Below, in pieces: positions 9,232 to 17,928 of a DNA stretch of 64,000 nt (the stretch's first letter is position 1; each line of letters starts with the position of its first letter). Origin of the DNA: Sphingomonas tagetis (GTDB lineage: Bacteria > Pseudomonadota > Alphaproteobacteria > Sphingomonadales > Sphingomonadaceae); NCBI RefSeq assembly GCF_024211275.1, contig NZ_JAMLDX010000019.1, positions 24,014 to 88,013 of the forward strand, in the 5' to 3' direction. The notes under the pieces are model-generated. The model worked only from the letters and a program-made list of their open reading frames with translations, did no database searches and had not been told where the DNA came from. The position numbers and the translations under genes are program-made.

Positions 9232-9627
9232 TTAAATTGAAAGCAACCGGTCGAAGAACGCGCGATATCGCTGAAGAGCGATTCGAAGGTCTTCCGTCGA
9301 GACGTCGTCTCCTCGGTCCCACTGACCCTCGAGCTCGGACCTTTCCGCCGCAAAAACTTCAGCGAGACGCTTCATCGCACTGGCAACCATCTCATCGGCT
9401 TGTTCCACCGCCCTGCGTGGTTCATCAACAAAGCCCGTTTGAACGACATCCCACTGTCGGCGAAGTTCACCTGTCTCGTTTTCGGGAAGGAGCGGCGTTG
9501 AGGATGTGGCCTCGATATTTTGCGCCCTGGTCGCCTGCACATCGGCTGGCTCTCCAGCATTCGCCAGATCCGCCGTACTCATAGGCCGCTGGTCCAAGTT
9601 CGTGCGGACCGGATTCTCGTCAACCAT
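9232..9627 (-). CDS. soluble paralogue of the upstream membrane-anchored protein
   Basis: This 131-residue protein starts at ATG 9627 after AGGAGAAG and overlaps the upstream gene by 8 bp. Residues 65-130 (ELRRQWDVVQTGFVDEPRRA, VEQADEMVASAMKRLAEVFA, VSTEDLRIALQRYRAFFDRLL) match the C-terminal part of the upstream protein (WHQVQAQFVDDPKYAVTRAD, STEDLRAAMIHYRTLFDDLV) block by block, so the two are paralogues. The N-terminal 60 residues look disordered. Function unknown. A stress-type promoter upstream of the pair suggests induction by the general stress response. Confidence 0.75.
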   Translation of the reverse strand: MVDENPVRTNLDQRPMSTADLANAGEPADVQATRAQNIEATSSTPLLPENETGELRRQWDVVQTGFVDEPRRAVEQADEMVASAMKRLAEVFAAERSELEGQWDRGDDVSTEDLRIALQRYRAFFDRLLSI

Positions 9628-10198
9628 GGCTCTTCTCCTGTCGGGTTTTCTCAACACCACGGTCAGACTTGGGTTCGTTCACAAGGTCGTCAAACAGCGT
9701 GCGATAATGGATCATTGCAGCGCGCAAATCCTCTGTGCTCGCCTCCCCGCGCGAATGGCGGACGGCAATGTCGTGCGCACTTCGGTAGTTTTGGACGACC
9801 TGCGGGTGGTCCACCGACAAGTCCTCGGCTCGGTGATCGAAGTCGGTTACGGGATAGCCTCGTACACGCATAACCTCCCCTAGCAAGTCGTCGGCCCTCG
9901 TGACCGCGTATTTAGGGTCATCGACGAACTGGGCCTGGACTTGATGCCAGCTCTCGACGAAGTGGCCGCGCATATCATCCGGCAGCGGCTTTATCGTATA
10001 TCCGGCGACCCGCTTCTCCCGTGACGCAAGCACGGTGGCGGCCTTTCGCTCATCGCCGACCTCGTGAACCGTTCGCTCGTATTCTGGTCCAAAACGATCC
10101 TTGAGCGCTGCCACTCGTCGGGTCCGCATCCAAAGCCAGATTAGGAGCGCGGCAAGCGCCACAACTAGCGCGACGAGCACCATCTCGGTGGAGGTCAT
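9620..10198 (-). CDS. membrane-anchored protein of unknown function, stress-operon partner
   Basis: A 192-residue protein with one N-terminal membrane helix (MVLVALVVALAALLIWLWM) directly after the start at 10198, followed by a basic stop-transfer segment (RTRRVAALKDRFG). The rest is a soluble domain facing the cytoplasm, ending in the block shared with the next gene. Proteins beginning with one helix and RFGPEYERTVxExG are common in bacteria as unnamed conserved proteins. Start chosen because AGGAGA lies nine bases upstream. A near-consensus EcfG promoter lies 78-102 bp upstream. Confidence 0.75.
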   Translation of the reverse strand: MTSTEMVLVALVVALAALLIWLWMRTRRVAALKDRFGPEYERTVHEVGDERKAATVLASREKRVAGYTIKPLPDDMRGHFVESWHQVQAQFVDDPKYAVTRADDLLGEVMRVRGYPVTDFDHRAEDLSVDHPQVVQNYRSAHDIAVRHSRGEASTEDLRAAMIHYRTLFDDLVNEPKSDRGVEKTRQEKSHG

Positions 10199-10275
10199 GG
10201 GCAGTCTCCTCATGACGAATAAGCCGCGTCCAGGCTCCCCGCAGCCTTTCTGGACGTGATCGGATCGCCCATTAG

Positions 10276-10300
10276 AACGATGCCGGAAGGTCATTGTTCC
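10276..10300 (-). promoter_or_regulatory. EcfG (general stress) promoter
   Basis: Read on the minus strand the sequence is GGAAC, 16 bases, CGTT: an exact match to the alphaproteobacterial general-stress sigma factor consensus. It lies 78-102 bp upstream of the start of the 192-residue protein gene. Confidence 0.75.
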
Positions 10301-10577
10301 AGTTAATAACGGAGACCGGGATCAAGAGAATGAGCTGCGCATTTGCGGGCTTTACCGATCCGACATGATCCGCCGTTCGGAGCTTGCAATCGCTTCCTCG
10401 AGACCTAAGTCGGGATGGTCAGTCAGCTACCGGTGGAGATCGGCGGCCAACAGACGTACGAACGCCCCTGAAGCAAGTCGCGCATCGATGCGACGTCGTA
10501 CCGAACCGCGCCAGGGTTGCCGAGGCTTGTTGGTCTGAGTCACGCTGCCACACCGGTTTGCGGCTCATACCGCCGAG

Positions 10578-10607
10578 GTTGCGCCGCACCATTCGGTGCG
10601 GCGCAAC
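10578..10607. terminator. perfect 13-bp stem-loop, possible terminator
   Basis: GTTGCGCCGCACC, loop ATTC, then its exact complement. It begins 52 bp downstream of the stop codon of the gene at 10659-11048. There is no U run on either strand, so it may be an intrinsic stem stabilising the 3' end rather than a classical Rho-independent terminator. Confidence 0.5.
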
Positions 10608-10658
10608 GAAATAGAAGGCGCTCCGGTGGACCGCGTCGACGCCAAGGCATGGCAGCAG

Positions 10659-11048
10659 TCAATCCGCCAACCCTAACACCCGGTCTGCCAACTCTCTCGC
10701 CGAATTTGTCTCCTGTTTCGCGCGGCCTGGCGGCACGCAGGCCGGAGTCTTCTTGGCAAGGCCCGGAGGGCACGCCTTGCGCCCCCGACCATATTGCACG
10801 CGGTCCTCAATCCCGAGCCGATTGCGGTCGACCGAAGCGCCAGTGCGCAGTCTTGCGCGCGCGCTTGCACGCGAGTCCGTGCGGGCCCTGACATAAGTCC
10901 GACCTTGGCCGCGTGCCTGTCCATCTCGCTGCACGCTGGCAGAAGCCGAAGACATTGCCGCCCCCTTGCCCTTGCCTTGTCCCTGCGAAAGCGCAGGCAT
11001 GCTGGCCGCCATGGCAACCGAACTTGCGAACAATAGGAATTTACGCAT
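10659..11048 (-). CDS. small exported basic protein
   Basis: A 129-residue protein with a clear signal peptide (MRKFLLFASSVAMAASMPALSQ). The mature part is very rich in Gly, Arg, Ala and Ser and is probably disordered. Near the C terminus it carries a KACPPGLAKKTPACVPPGRA motif. That CPPGLAKK...CxPPG pattern recurs in exported proteins of sphingomonads, where a longer folded domain usually follows; here the protein ends 20 residues later, so it may be a shortened version. The ATG at 11048 follows GGGAG. An EcfG-like promoter lies upstream. Confidence 0.65.
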   Translation of the reverse strand: MRKFLLFASSVAMAASMPALSQGQGKGKGAAMSSASASVQRDGQARGQGRTYVRARTDSRASARARLRTGASVDRNRLGIEDRVQYGRGRKACPPGLAKKTPACVPPGRAKQETNSARELADRVLGLAD

Positions 11049-11085
11049 GATGAAGCTCCCGTGTCCAAACCGGACATACTCGCTG

Positions 11086-11111
11086 AACATATCAAGTCAT
11101 ACTCTTGTTCC
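11086..11111 (-). promoter_or_regulatory. possible EcfG-type promoter
   Basis: On the minus strand GGAAC is followed by 17 bases and TGTT. One base differs from the consensus -10 and the spacing is one base longer than in the 10276 site. It is 38-63 bp upstream of the exported basic protein. Confidence 0.4.
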
Positions 11112-11160
11112 ATAGCAAGAGCCTGCCGTATTCTAAACCTAAAGCTAGATGGGTTTCATG

Positions 11161-11248
11161 AACTATAGTTAACATTTTTATCTATCTACCATGGTGTATG
11201 CATGAGGTAGGATTGTTTACTATGATTCTTAATCAGCACTGCCTCATG
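11161..11248. repeat. AT-rich segment with inverted repeats
   Basis: This stretch is far more AT-rich than its surroundings. It holds a perfect palindrome AACTATAGTT at 11161-11170 and a 10-bp inverted repeat, CATGAGGTAG at 11201-11210 against CTGCCTCATG at 11239-11248, with one mismatch. No gene is visible from 11112 to 11594. It may be a MucR/H-NS-like silencer target, a protein-binding region or a remnant of a small mobile element. Confidence 0.4.
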
Positions 11249-11594
11249 TATTATTAAGATCAGGTTGACCCATCCGGTGAAGATATCTCCGGGGACTGGA
11301 CAAGCTTTGTGGCTTTCGACGAGCTGCCTGCCGTTCGGTTCCACCGGGCGCTGCGCGTGCCGCTTGTGCGCCGGTCGCGGTCATCATCGCGATTTCCGCG
11401 CCGCATCTTGTTCAGCGTGCGGATGGCTGAAGGGACTAAGGGGGAAGAAGTTGACCGGTGTCGATCAATGCATTCGTGTTCGAATGCGCGCTCCAAACTC
11501 ATTTTCAGGCGCTGCTGTCCGGCGCAACCGTGGACGCACGCTGATATTGGCGCAGCCATTCCACCACGCTATCGTGGTCGGCGAGGAGGACAAC

Positions 11595-11861
11595 GTGGCT
11601 GACCGCGACCCGAACCTGGTAACGTCAAGCCTCTCACGCAAAGTGGACCGCGGAGGGGTGACCGTGCGGGTCGAGATCTACAGAATTGAAGATCGCGGTG
11701 GCTGGATCCTTGAGGTTGTGAACAGCCAAGGCACGTCAACGGTCTGGGACGAGGTGTTCGACACAGATAAAGCAGCTGATGTGGCGTTTCGGGAAGCCTT
11801 GGAAGCTGAGGGTATGACCGCATTTCTAGACAGCGCAACAATCATTCCGTTTCGACGCTGA
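11595..11861 (+). CDS. small conserved hypothetical protein
   Basis: 88 residues from a GTG at 11595 placed five bases after GAGGAGG; the frame stays open upstream but that part is Cys-rich nonsense. The protein reads RDPNLVTSSLSRKVDRGGV, then strands VRVEIYRIEDRGGWILEVVN and STVWDEVFDTDKAADVAFRE, suggesting a small alpha/beta fold. I recall similar unnamed proteins in sphingomonads but can assign no function. Confidence 0.65.
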   Translation: MADRDPNLVTSSLSRKVDRGGVTVRVEIYRIEDRGGWILEVVNSQGTSTVWDEVFDTDKAADVAFREALEAEGMTAFLDSATIIPFRR

Positions 11862-12382
11862 GCGCAACCCTAAGCGAGCGACTTCTCGACGCCGCGGGGC
11901 GTCATGGGCTTGCCAACCTCTCCCTTTGCCCCACAATTCGCCACGGAAAGGGTCGAACCGGATCCGTTTAGCCTGAGCCATCCTGGCGACCCCGATATGG
12001 GCCAAGGTTGGTACAACCGCACCCGTTGAGCGCATGGGCGAGGAAGCGGCGCTTGAACTGGCTTGGTCCATCGAAAACCATGGCGACGATTCCCAGCAGC
12101 TGATCCTGACGATGTGCTCTTACCCACAAACAGGGTTTGAATGCCCGACCGAAATCCAGTGTAGGCACTCGTCGGTCGCCCGCGCCATCGCGCTCCCGTA
12201 CGATGCCTGAACTTTCGAATGGTCCACGATCATCATGATCTGGCGAAGTATTTCGACCGTCGCCGCTGCGCTTGGCGTCCCTAAGCGGTCAATGCCGTAT
12301 TCGGGCCGCCAGACTCGCCTCCGTTCGACCGGGCAGAACCAAAGCGAATAGAGAGCGTTGTTATGGCGATTGAGGAACGGTG
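11862..12382. other. stretch without a secure gene
   Basis: Several frames are open on both strands but none has a convincing ribosome site. The best is a 58-residue plus-strand frame at 12034-12210 (beginning MGEEAALELAWSIENHGDD) that has protein-like composition but no known match. I leave it unannotated. Confidence 0.35.
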
Positions 12383-12880
12383 ATGTCCATCGAAGGCAAA
12401 TGGTGGCTGCTCGTCTACGATGAGCCGTTCAGTGCCAAAAACTGGCGAAGATACGAGCTGCGGGCCAGTGAGGTATTCGACGGACAAACTGGCGAACGAT
12501 TGGGCAGTTACACGCTGAGCGACAAAGGCGCAGATCTTCTATTTGATGAAAGGAATGGCGAACGCGAGCTTATCAAGCTGCGCATGTTCTCGTCGATCCG
12601 ATATGGCGAGCCCGTTGACGGCCCCTTTGATTCAACTGCCGACAGCTACCGCGCGCTGATCGCTTCTCGCCATCTCGAGCAAAATGAGACGCAAAGCGTG
12701 GTCGACCCGAACGAAACCAATGATCAGCGCGTCGAGCGCGAGCGGCGCGAAGAAAAGGAATTTGCTTGGTTCGGCCCCTTCGCAATGTTCCATCGCGACT
12801 GCAAGGAGGATCGCCAGATTGGCGAAGCCATGATTTTTGAAAGCGAGAGGCCGGAGCGCAGAATTTCTGCCAAGGCTTAA
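12383..12880 (+). CDS. hypothetical charged protein
   Basis: 165 residues from ATG 12383, seven bases after GAGG; a GTG one codon earlier is the alternative. The protein starts with MSIEGKWWLLVYDEPFSAKN and is rich in Arg and Glu, with a highly charged central stretch (DQRVERERREEKEF). There is no signal peptide or membrane helix. I do not recognise it. Codon use is like that of its neighbours, which supports coding. Confidence 0.5.
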   Translation: MSIEGKWWLLVYDEPFSAKNWRRYELRASEVFDGQTGERLGSYTLSDKGADLLFDERNGERELIKLRMFSSIRYGEPVDGPFDSTADSYRALIASRHLEQNETQSVVDPNETNDQRVERERREEKEFAWFGPFAMFHRDCKEDRQIGEAMIFESERPERRISAKA

Positions 12881-13517
12881 ACCTCTCCCAATCGAGCTGC
12901 ACCAAGGTGACGCGATGCGTGATTTCGACACTCACAGCAGCCGTGCGGCGAACGAGCGTCGGATGAAGGGACGTGGTCAGCGCCGCGCGCGCGGACCCCG
13001 CCATACGACCGGCGCAGCCGAAATCGTGATTGCGTGGGCGGCGTGATGTTTTTGGCAGTCCCCGAACTTAATTCGGTTTGGTCGTCGGCTACCCAATCGC
13101 CAGAAGAGCGGCCAGGATCGAGCGAAGTGTCCATTATTCGGGTTGCAAGGTGGCTTCTGCGGCAGGCGCCGCGCCAATCCGACGCGGCGAACCGGGCTAC
13201 CGGCAGGAAATGGACGGGGATTTTGACGGCGTTGCGTGCGAGCCTTACCGCTGAACGGCCAAATGCGCTGCGCATCCAGAGCGCGTGTCGATGAAAATTT
13301 CCCAAGCCCACGGAATGGGGAGCGAAGTCGCGGTAGCTTTTCGCCTTGACCTGCCCGGGCTGCTGTGCCTGGCGGAAAAAAGCGGGCTGATCCTCCACTC
13401 TACGAAGGCGTCGATGGGCTTGCTGACGCACTGATTAGGCGCCGCGGAAAACCCAGATTTTGAAGCGGTCGTCCTGTCGAACGCCATGTTAACTGATCTA
13501 GGGTTATTCGGGATGCT
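12881..13517. other. stretch without a secure gene
   Basis: About 640 bases without a convincing gene. A 47-residue plus-strand frame at 13291-13434 has a plausible sequence but no ribosome site. Long minus-strand frames here are rich in Arg, His and Ser and look like shadows or old decayed sequence. Confidence 0.4.
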
Positions 13518-13835
13518 ATGCAGACCGCCCCCACAATCAATTTGCGTGACCAACGCTACCAGGTTTTCCTGACGGCCAGTGCCGAACGGTTCGGTCAGGA
13601 TCATGTGACCCGGCACCGCGTACGAAATCTTTCTTCGGACGGTGCTTGCATCGATCGGGCGAGCGAATGTCGGCCTAACGAAACGCTCGTGATTAGTATC
13701 GGCTCGCTAGTCGAAGTCGCCGCGCAGGTGCGATGGGTGCGAGGAGGCCTCGCTGGCTTGAAGTTCATCCAGGCCATCGACATCGGCAAGGCGCTCGGTA
13801 ACGCTGCGATTCCCCCGAAAGCCCATTTTGGGTAG
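13518..13835 (+). CDS. PilZ domain protein
   Basis: A single PilZ domain of 105 residues. It shows the RHRVRNLSSDGACID block, which matches the N-x-S-x-x-G part of the cyclic-di-GMP site, and the strand pair ETLVISIGSLVEVAAQVRWV with LAGLKF. PilZ proteins bind cyclic di-GMP and alter motility, exopolysaccharide or biofilm output, but the full RxxxR motif in front is not clear here, so ligand binding is uncertain. It is monocistronic. Confidence 0.7.
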   Translation: MQTAPTINLRDQRYQVFLTASAERFGQDHVTRHRVRNLSSDGACIDRASECRPNETLVISIGSLVEVAAQVRWVRGGLAGLKFIQAIDIGKALGNAAIPPKAHFG

Positions 13836-14082
13836 CTAACTGGTTCATTTCGCCGTTGGCCGAGTTTGCGCCGCAGGTTTGCGAACCCGCGGTGCGATCA
13901 CGAGACGATCGCCCCTCCTGCGGGGCGGCGTTGGGGTCGATCGCGGAGAAGATCGAGTGAGCTGTGGTAAAAAGCCACGGCAACCTTTCGATTGTCTGGC
14001 ACCACCGCCTCCCGACCGCTCTCAACGCTTCGTCACGCGGATACCGCCTGGGGCAGTGGCTGGGTTACGGTTCTCGGTCGGA

Positions 14083-14235
14083 TTACGCTGGAACGGTCAT
14101 GAGCTTGACTGCAAGATGCCCGGCACGACGGCCTTGTTCGTCGGCCATGCACACATGTGCGAGCGGTGCGGGATCGTCTTTGCAAGTCGCCGCGCTCGGG
14201 CGCCGCGCGCGCACTTGCAAACTAGGAGTCATCAT
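14083..14235 (-). pseudogene. decayed copy of the small helical protein gene at 2522-2701
   Basis: The DNA from about 14098 to 14330 aligns with 2560-2790, including the sequence upstream of the start. A 50-residue frame survives, and its part SAATCKDDPAPLAHVCMADE matches AATCEDNPAALAHLRMADEY of the intact gene. The conserved YFRRRAREERER helix is destroyed by loss of bases near 14210. It is either a pseudogene or a shortened diverged paralogue. The flanks from 13836 to 14447 hold no other gene. Confidence 0.65.
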
Positions 14236-14447
14236 CGATCGCCAGTCTCCAAACCGCCCCGCTCTGGCTGCTTGTTCGGAATAATTTGCCGCGGTTCGTC
14301 CAGCGATGATTCAGAACCAGCTTGAAGTCCTTCCGCAGCTGCCACGGCCCGGTCTAACCGATTTGGTCGCAGTTGGAAGGGTGCCTGCAAGCTGGCGTTC
14401 GCGAACGGGGTGGGACCAGCGCAGCTCTTCGAGCTTCGCGGCGATCG

Positions 14448-15896
14448 TCAGCGTATGTCCCCATAGGTCACGATCTTCACACGCTCTCCCGGCCGGATTG
14501 GCGCATAGCCATCGCGCCCGTTGAGGAGATCGAACAGCGCGCGTGGCGCTGGATCGACCATGCGGCGCGCCAGACCGTCGGGCGTGTCCCCTGCACGCGC
14601 AGATACGGTTCGGACAAACCGCGGACGCAATTGCCCGGCCTCGTCATCCGCCAGACGCCGGAAGGAGCGGAACAGCGCTTCGATTTCCGTCGCCTCGCTG
14701 TTCGCCGGCGGCGAGACGATGATGAAGTGATAGGCTTGCCCATCGCCGCCATCATAGGCGGCGATCGCCAGCGGTACACTGCCGTCCTGAACCGCGATTT
14801 CTATCGTCGCGATCACCGCGTCCAGGCCATTGATGCGGGTGGCCGTCAGCGCCCGCAGTTTAGCCGGTGCGTCGCCAACGAGGCGGTCGATCAGCGCGTC
14901 CGCATACTGCTTGACGTTCCGTCCGGAAAGCGAACCGCCCGCGAACTCGCCCGACACGCCGTTGGGCCCGCTGAGCCGGATAGCCTGTGGGCTGTTGGTC
15001 AGTGAAAAGCCGGTCGGCGCTTCGAACCCGATCCGCATGGTCGGGTGGGCGAAGCGCCGGCCAATGACGAAGCCTTGCTCCGGGTCGTCGCCATAAAGCA
15101 GGCCGTCGACGACGGCGAGATAGCGGTCGGCATGCTCTGGCATCTGATCGTCGGCGAGCGAGGACCTGCTTGCAGCCTCCCGCGAGCGCTCTATCCGTCG
15201 TTCGGTCAGCGGGTGGCTGAGCGCCCACTCCGGCAGCCTGCGGGCGTCGTCGCGGCCCCCGGTCTGCGCCATGAACCGGTTGTGGCGGCCAAGCGCAGCC
15301 AACATCTCCGATGCGGCGAAGACGTCATAGCCGGCACCCTCCAGGTAGCGGACGCCATGATCATCGGCCTCATATTCCTGCGTGCGTGAATAGCGCAGGC
15401 CGAACAACGCGCCGGCCTGCGTCGCGAGCCGCGCCAGCCGTTCGGATCCCGTCGCACTGACCGCGATTACGCCCAGGGTTCGCCAGATCGAGCGCCGCTG
15501 TTGGCGCTGCGCGTGCCGGCCGGTGATGTGTCCAACTTCATGGCCGAGTACGGATGCAAGCTCCGCCTCGCTGGTCACGATCGCGATCAGGCCGCGCGTG
15601 ACATAGATATAGCAGCCCGGCACCGCAAAAGCGTTGACCACGTCGCTGTTGACGAGAGTGAATGAGCATTGGCCAGCAAGCCCTGCCGCGCGGGCGATTC
15701 GCTCGCCCACCGTGCGGACATATTGCGCTTCGTCCCCGGCATAGGCGCCACCGAATTCGGCAAGAAGCTGTGGGTGCGCTTCTTCGCCATAGGCTCGGTC
15801 AGCCTCGGAAATGCCTGCGGTGTCCTCGCCCGAGCCGCTGCCGCATGCCGAAACCAGACAAGCTAGGGCCAAGGCCGCCAAGCGCAGTCGCTTCAT
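14448..15896 (-). CDS. M48-family metalloprotease, lipoprotein
   Basis: A 482-residue periplasmic or outer-membrane lipoprotein: the signal peptide ends in LVSAC, with Cys18 as lipidation site. The M48 catalytic motif HEVGH is at residues 119-123, with the third ligand region EYEADDHG further on. The family includes BepA/LoiP-type envelope quality-control proteases. The long C-terminal half ends in a LysM-like segment (GDTPDGLARRM, then IRPGERVKIVTYG), which could bind peptidoglycan. ATG 15896 follows GGAG by seven bases. It lies just downstream of a ruined DUF1206 gene on the same strand. Confidence 0.88.
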   Translation of the reverse strand: MKRLRLAALALACLVSACGSGSGEDTAGISEADRAYGEEAHPQLLAEFGGAYAGDEAQYVRTVGERIARAAGLAGQCSFTLVNSDVVNAFAVPGCYIYVTRGLIAIVTSEAELASVLGHEVGHITGRHAQRQQRRSIWRTLGVIAVSATGSERLARLATQAGALFGLRYSRTQEYEADDHGVRYLEGAGYDVFAASEMLAALGRHNRFMAQTGGRDDARRLPEWALSHPLTERRIERSREAASRSSLADDQMPEHADRYLAVVDGLLYGDDPEQGFVIGRRFAHPTMRIGFEAPTGFSLTNSPQAIRLSGPNGVSGEFAGGSLSGRNVKQYADALIDRLVGDAPAKLRALTATRINGLDAVIATIEIAVQDGSVPLAIAAYDGGDGQAYHFIIVSPPANSEATEIEALFRSFRRLADDEAGQLRPRFVRTVSARAGDTPDGLARRMVDPAPRALFDLLNGRDGYAPIRPGERVKIVTYGDIR

Positions 15897-15912
15897 TGCT
15901 TTCTCCAGCACA

Positions 15913-16278
15913 TCATCTTGTTCGACTTCGCGGCCGTCCGCCCGCGACACGTTGTGCCGAACCGTCGACCGACACATCGTGGACCAGCTTGAAACGCGCT
16001 TCGTCGAAGCTGAACAGTCCAAAGCAGCACAGGTCCGCAGTGATCACGAAGTCGAGCGCCGCATCGCACGGCTCTCCAGATGCCGCAGTTGAGCAATCCC
16101 GTTGCCATGGCGATGCGCAATTCCCGCTCGCCGTCGGACTGCCAGATATTCCAGCGGATCGGCTCGGTCCTCCATGCGCCCGGTGCCGATGATGACAGCC
16201 GATGACGAGATACAACAATCCGCGGGTAGAAAAGCCAAAGCGCATCAGCAAAGTCATCTTCTGGCTGACACACATCAT
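15913..16278 (-). pseudogene. ruined DUF1206 membrane protein gene
   Basis: Pieces of a DUF1206 protein appear in three successive frames. The start is MTLLMRFGFSTRGLLYLVI, matching MLTRIGFASRGVLYLVI of the intact gene at 23967-24764. Next comes GTGRMEDRADPLEYL and then SDGERELRIAMATGLLNCGI (matching GKLLLGVMAVGLLAYGLWRL). The end is FVITADLCCFGLFSFDEARF, matching the third repeat near the C terminus. The middle of the protein is missing, so there are at least two frameshifts and an internal deletion joining repeat 1 to repeat 3. Confidence 0.8.
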
Positions 16279-16384
16279 ATCCTCCGGCGTCAGCCAAGAC
16301 CGCTCAGGGTGAGCTTTAGTTCCCGGCAGACGGCAACCGCCCAACACGTGGCCGACACCGGCCAAGAGGAGCCGTCTTGCCGCA

Positions 16385-17698
16385 ATGAACGTTGAGCTGG
16401 GGATGTGGAATGTCTTGCAGCCCGAAGCCTATATCCTGATCCTGACGGGCACCGGGATCCTCATCGCATTGGTTGCGTGGCTGCCGCTCGCACTCAAGCG
16501 GCTTCCGCTCTCGCTCCCAATCGTCTGCATCGCCATCGGAGCGGGCGTCTTCCTGCTGCCGCAAGTCACGCTCAGACCCCTCCCGATCAATTATCCGGAA
16601 GTGACGGAGCGGTTCGCGGAGCTTGTGGTGATCATCGCCTTGATGGGCGCTGGCCTCAAGATCGATCGTGTGATCGGCTGGCGGCGATGGGCGATCACCT
16701 GGCGGCTCATCGGCATTGCAATGCCGCTGTCGATCCTCGCGATCACCGGCCTCGCCAACTGGGCGCTCGGCTTGCCGCTCGCCGTCGCCCTGTTGCTTGG
16801 CGCCAGTCTGGCCCCCACCGACCCGGTGCTGGCGGCCGATGTGCAGGTCGGCCCACCCAAGTCCGGTGAGGAGGACGAAGTTCGGTTCGGGCTGACGTCG
16901 GAAGCAGGCGTGAATGATGGCGCCGCCTTTCCCTTCATTCACCTGGCGATTCTGCTCAGCGCTACCGCGACAAGCGGCGGGCCTTGGCTGGGGGAGTGGC
17001 TGAGCTATCACGTCGCGTGGGAGATCATCGGAGGAATCGCCGGCGGCTGGCTGGTCGGCAAGCTGTTTGGCTGGCTCACTTTTCATGTCCCAGCCGAAAC
17101 GAAACTTGCCAAGACTGGTGACGGGCTGATCGCACTGTCGGCAACCTTCGTTTCCTATGGCCTGACAGAAATGGTCCACGTCTATGGATTCCTGGCGGTG
17201 TTCGTCACGGCGCTAACCTTTCGCCACACCCATCGCGACCACAGCTTCCAGTTCGAGATGTACGCGCTGACCGAGCAAATCGAACGTCTTGTGATGATGG
17301 TGCTGCTGATCCTTTTGGGGGGGGCGCTCGTCAGCGGCTTGCTGGCTCCAGTCGGCTGGATCGAGGCGGTCGTCGCGGTCATCATCCTGCTGCTAATCCG
17401 GCCGCTTGCCGGCTGGGTGTCGCTGCTTGGGCATCGAGCCGATCGCGGTGAGCGGCTGACGCTCGCATTCTTCGGCATTCGTGGCGTCGGTTCGATTTAC
17501 TACCTCGCTTTCGGCATCAACCATATGACGGTTGATCACGCTGAACGGCTGTGGGGCATCGTCGGGCTGGTCATCCTCTGCTCGGTGCTGCTGCACGGCT
17601 TGACGGTGACGCCGATCATGCGCTCGCTCGACCGCCAACAGGGGCGCGACCCGGACGCCGAGGAGACGGCGCCGCTCAGTGTGAAGATCCTGCGATGA
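16385..17698 (+). CDS. cation/proton antiporter (CPA family)
   Basis: A 437-residue inner-membrane protein with about twelve hydrophobic segments. Hallmarks of monovalent cation/H+ antiporters are the ASLAPTDPVLAADVQVG motif, whose Asp takes part in transport, and LTSEAGVNDGAAFPFI, then FFGIRGVGSIYYLAF near the end. It should exchange Na+ or K+ for protons in pH or salt homeostasis. ATG 16385 has only a distant AGAGGAG; ATG 16403, closer to GAGCTGGGG, is an alternative that removes six residues. Confidence 0.85.
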   Translation: MNVELGMWNVLQPEAYILILTGTGILIALVAWLPLALKRLPLSLPIVCIAIGAGVFLLPQVTLRPLPINYPEVTERFAELVVIIALMGAGLKIDRVIGWRRWAITWRLIGIAMPLSILAITGLANWALGLPLAVALLLGASLAPTDPVLAADVQVGPPKSGEEDEVRFGLTSEAGVNDGAAFPFIHLAILLSATATSGGPWLGEWLSYHVAWEIIGGIAGGWLVGKLFGWLTFHVPAETKLAKTGDGLIALSATFVSYGLTEMVHVYGFLAVFVTALTFRHTHRDHSFQFEMYALTEQIERLVMMVLLILLGGALVSGLLAPVGWIEAVVAVIILLLIRPLAGWVSLLGHRADRGERLTLAFFGIRGVGSIYYLAFGINHMTVDHAERLWGIVGLVILCSVLLHGLTVTPIMRSLDRQQGRDPDAEETAPLSVKILR

Positions 17699-17928
17699 AG
17701 CCAAGTAGAAGTAACAACGCAATTTCGTCGTGGTGGCATGCATTCCGGTTGACCGTACCATCGCGCTCCTGGCGCCTGGCGGCTCGTCCTTACTGAGCCC
17801 GCGCCCAGCGGCGAAATTGCCGGCTCTGGTGCTTCTACACCCTGAGCGACTCAAGCCGTTGCTGAACTCGAGGCGTTTCATCGCGTTGGCAACATCGGCG
17901 CGAGCGAGCTCGGCACGATGCGACGACG

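Noticed and set aside
11161..11250. The AT-rich patch as a replication origin.
   Set aside because: No DnaA-box cluster and no replication gene nearby.
12034..12210. A 58-codon plus-strand frame with plausible composition.
   Set aside because: No ribosome site and no recognisable family; kept only as a note in the gap entry.
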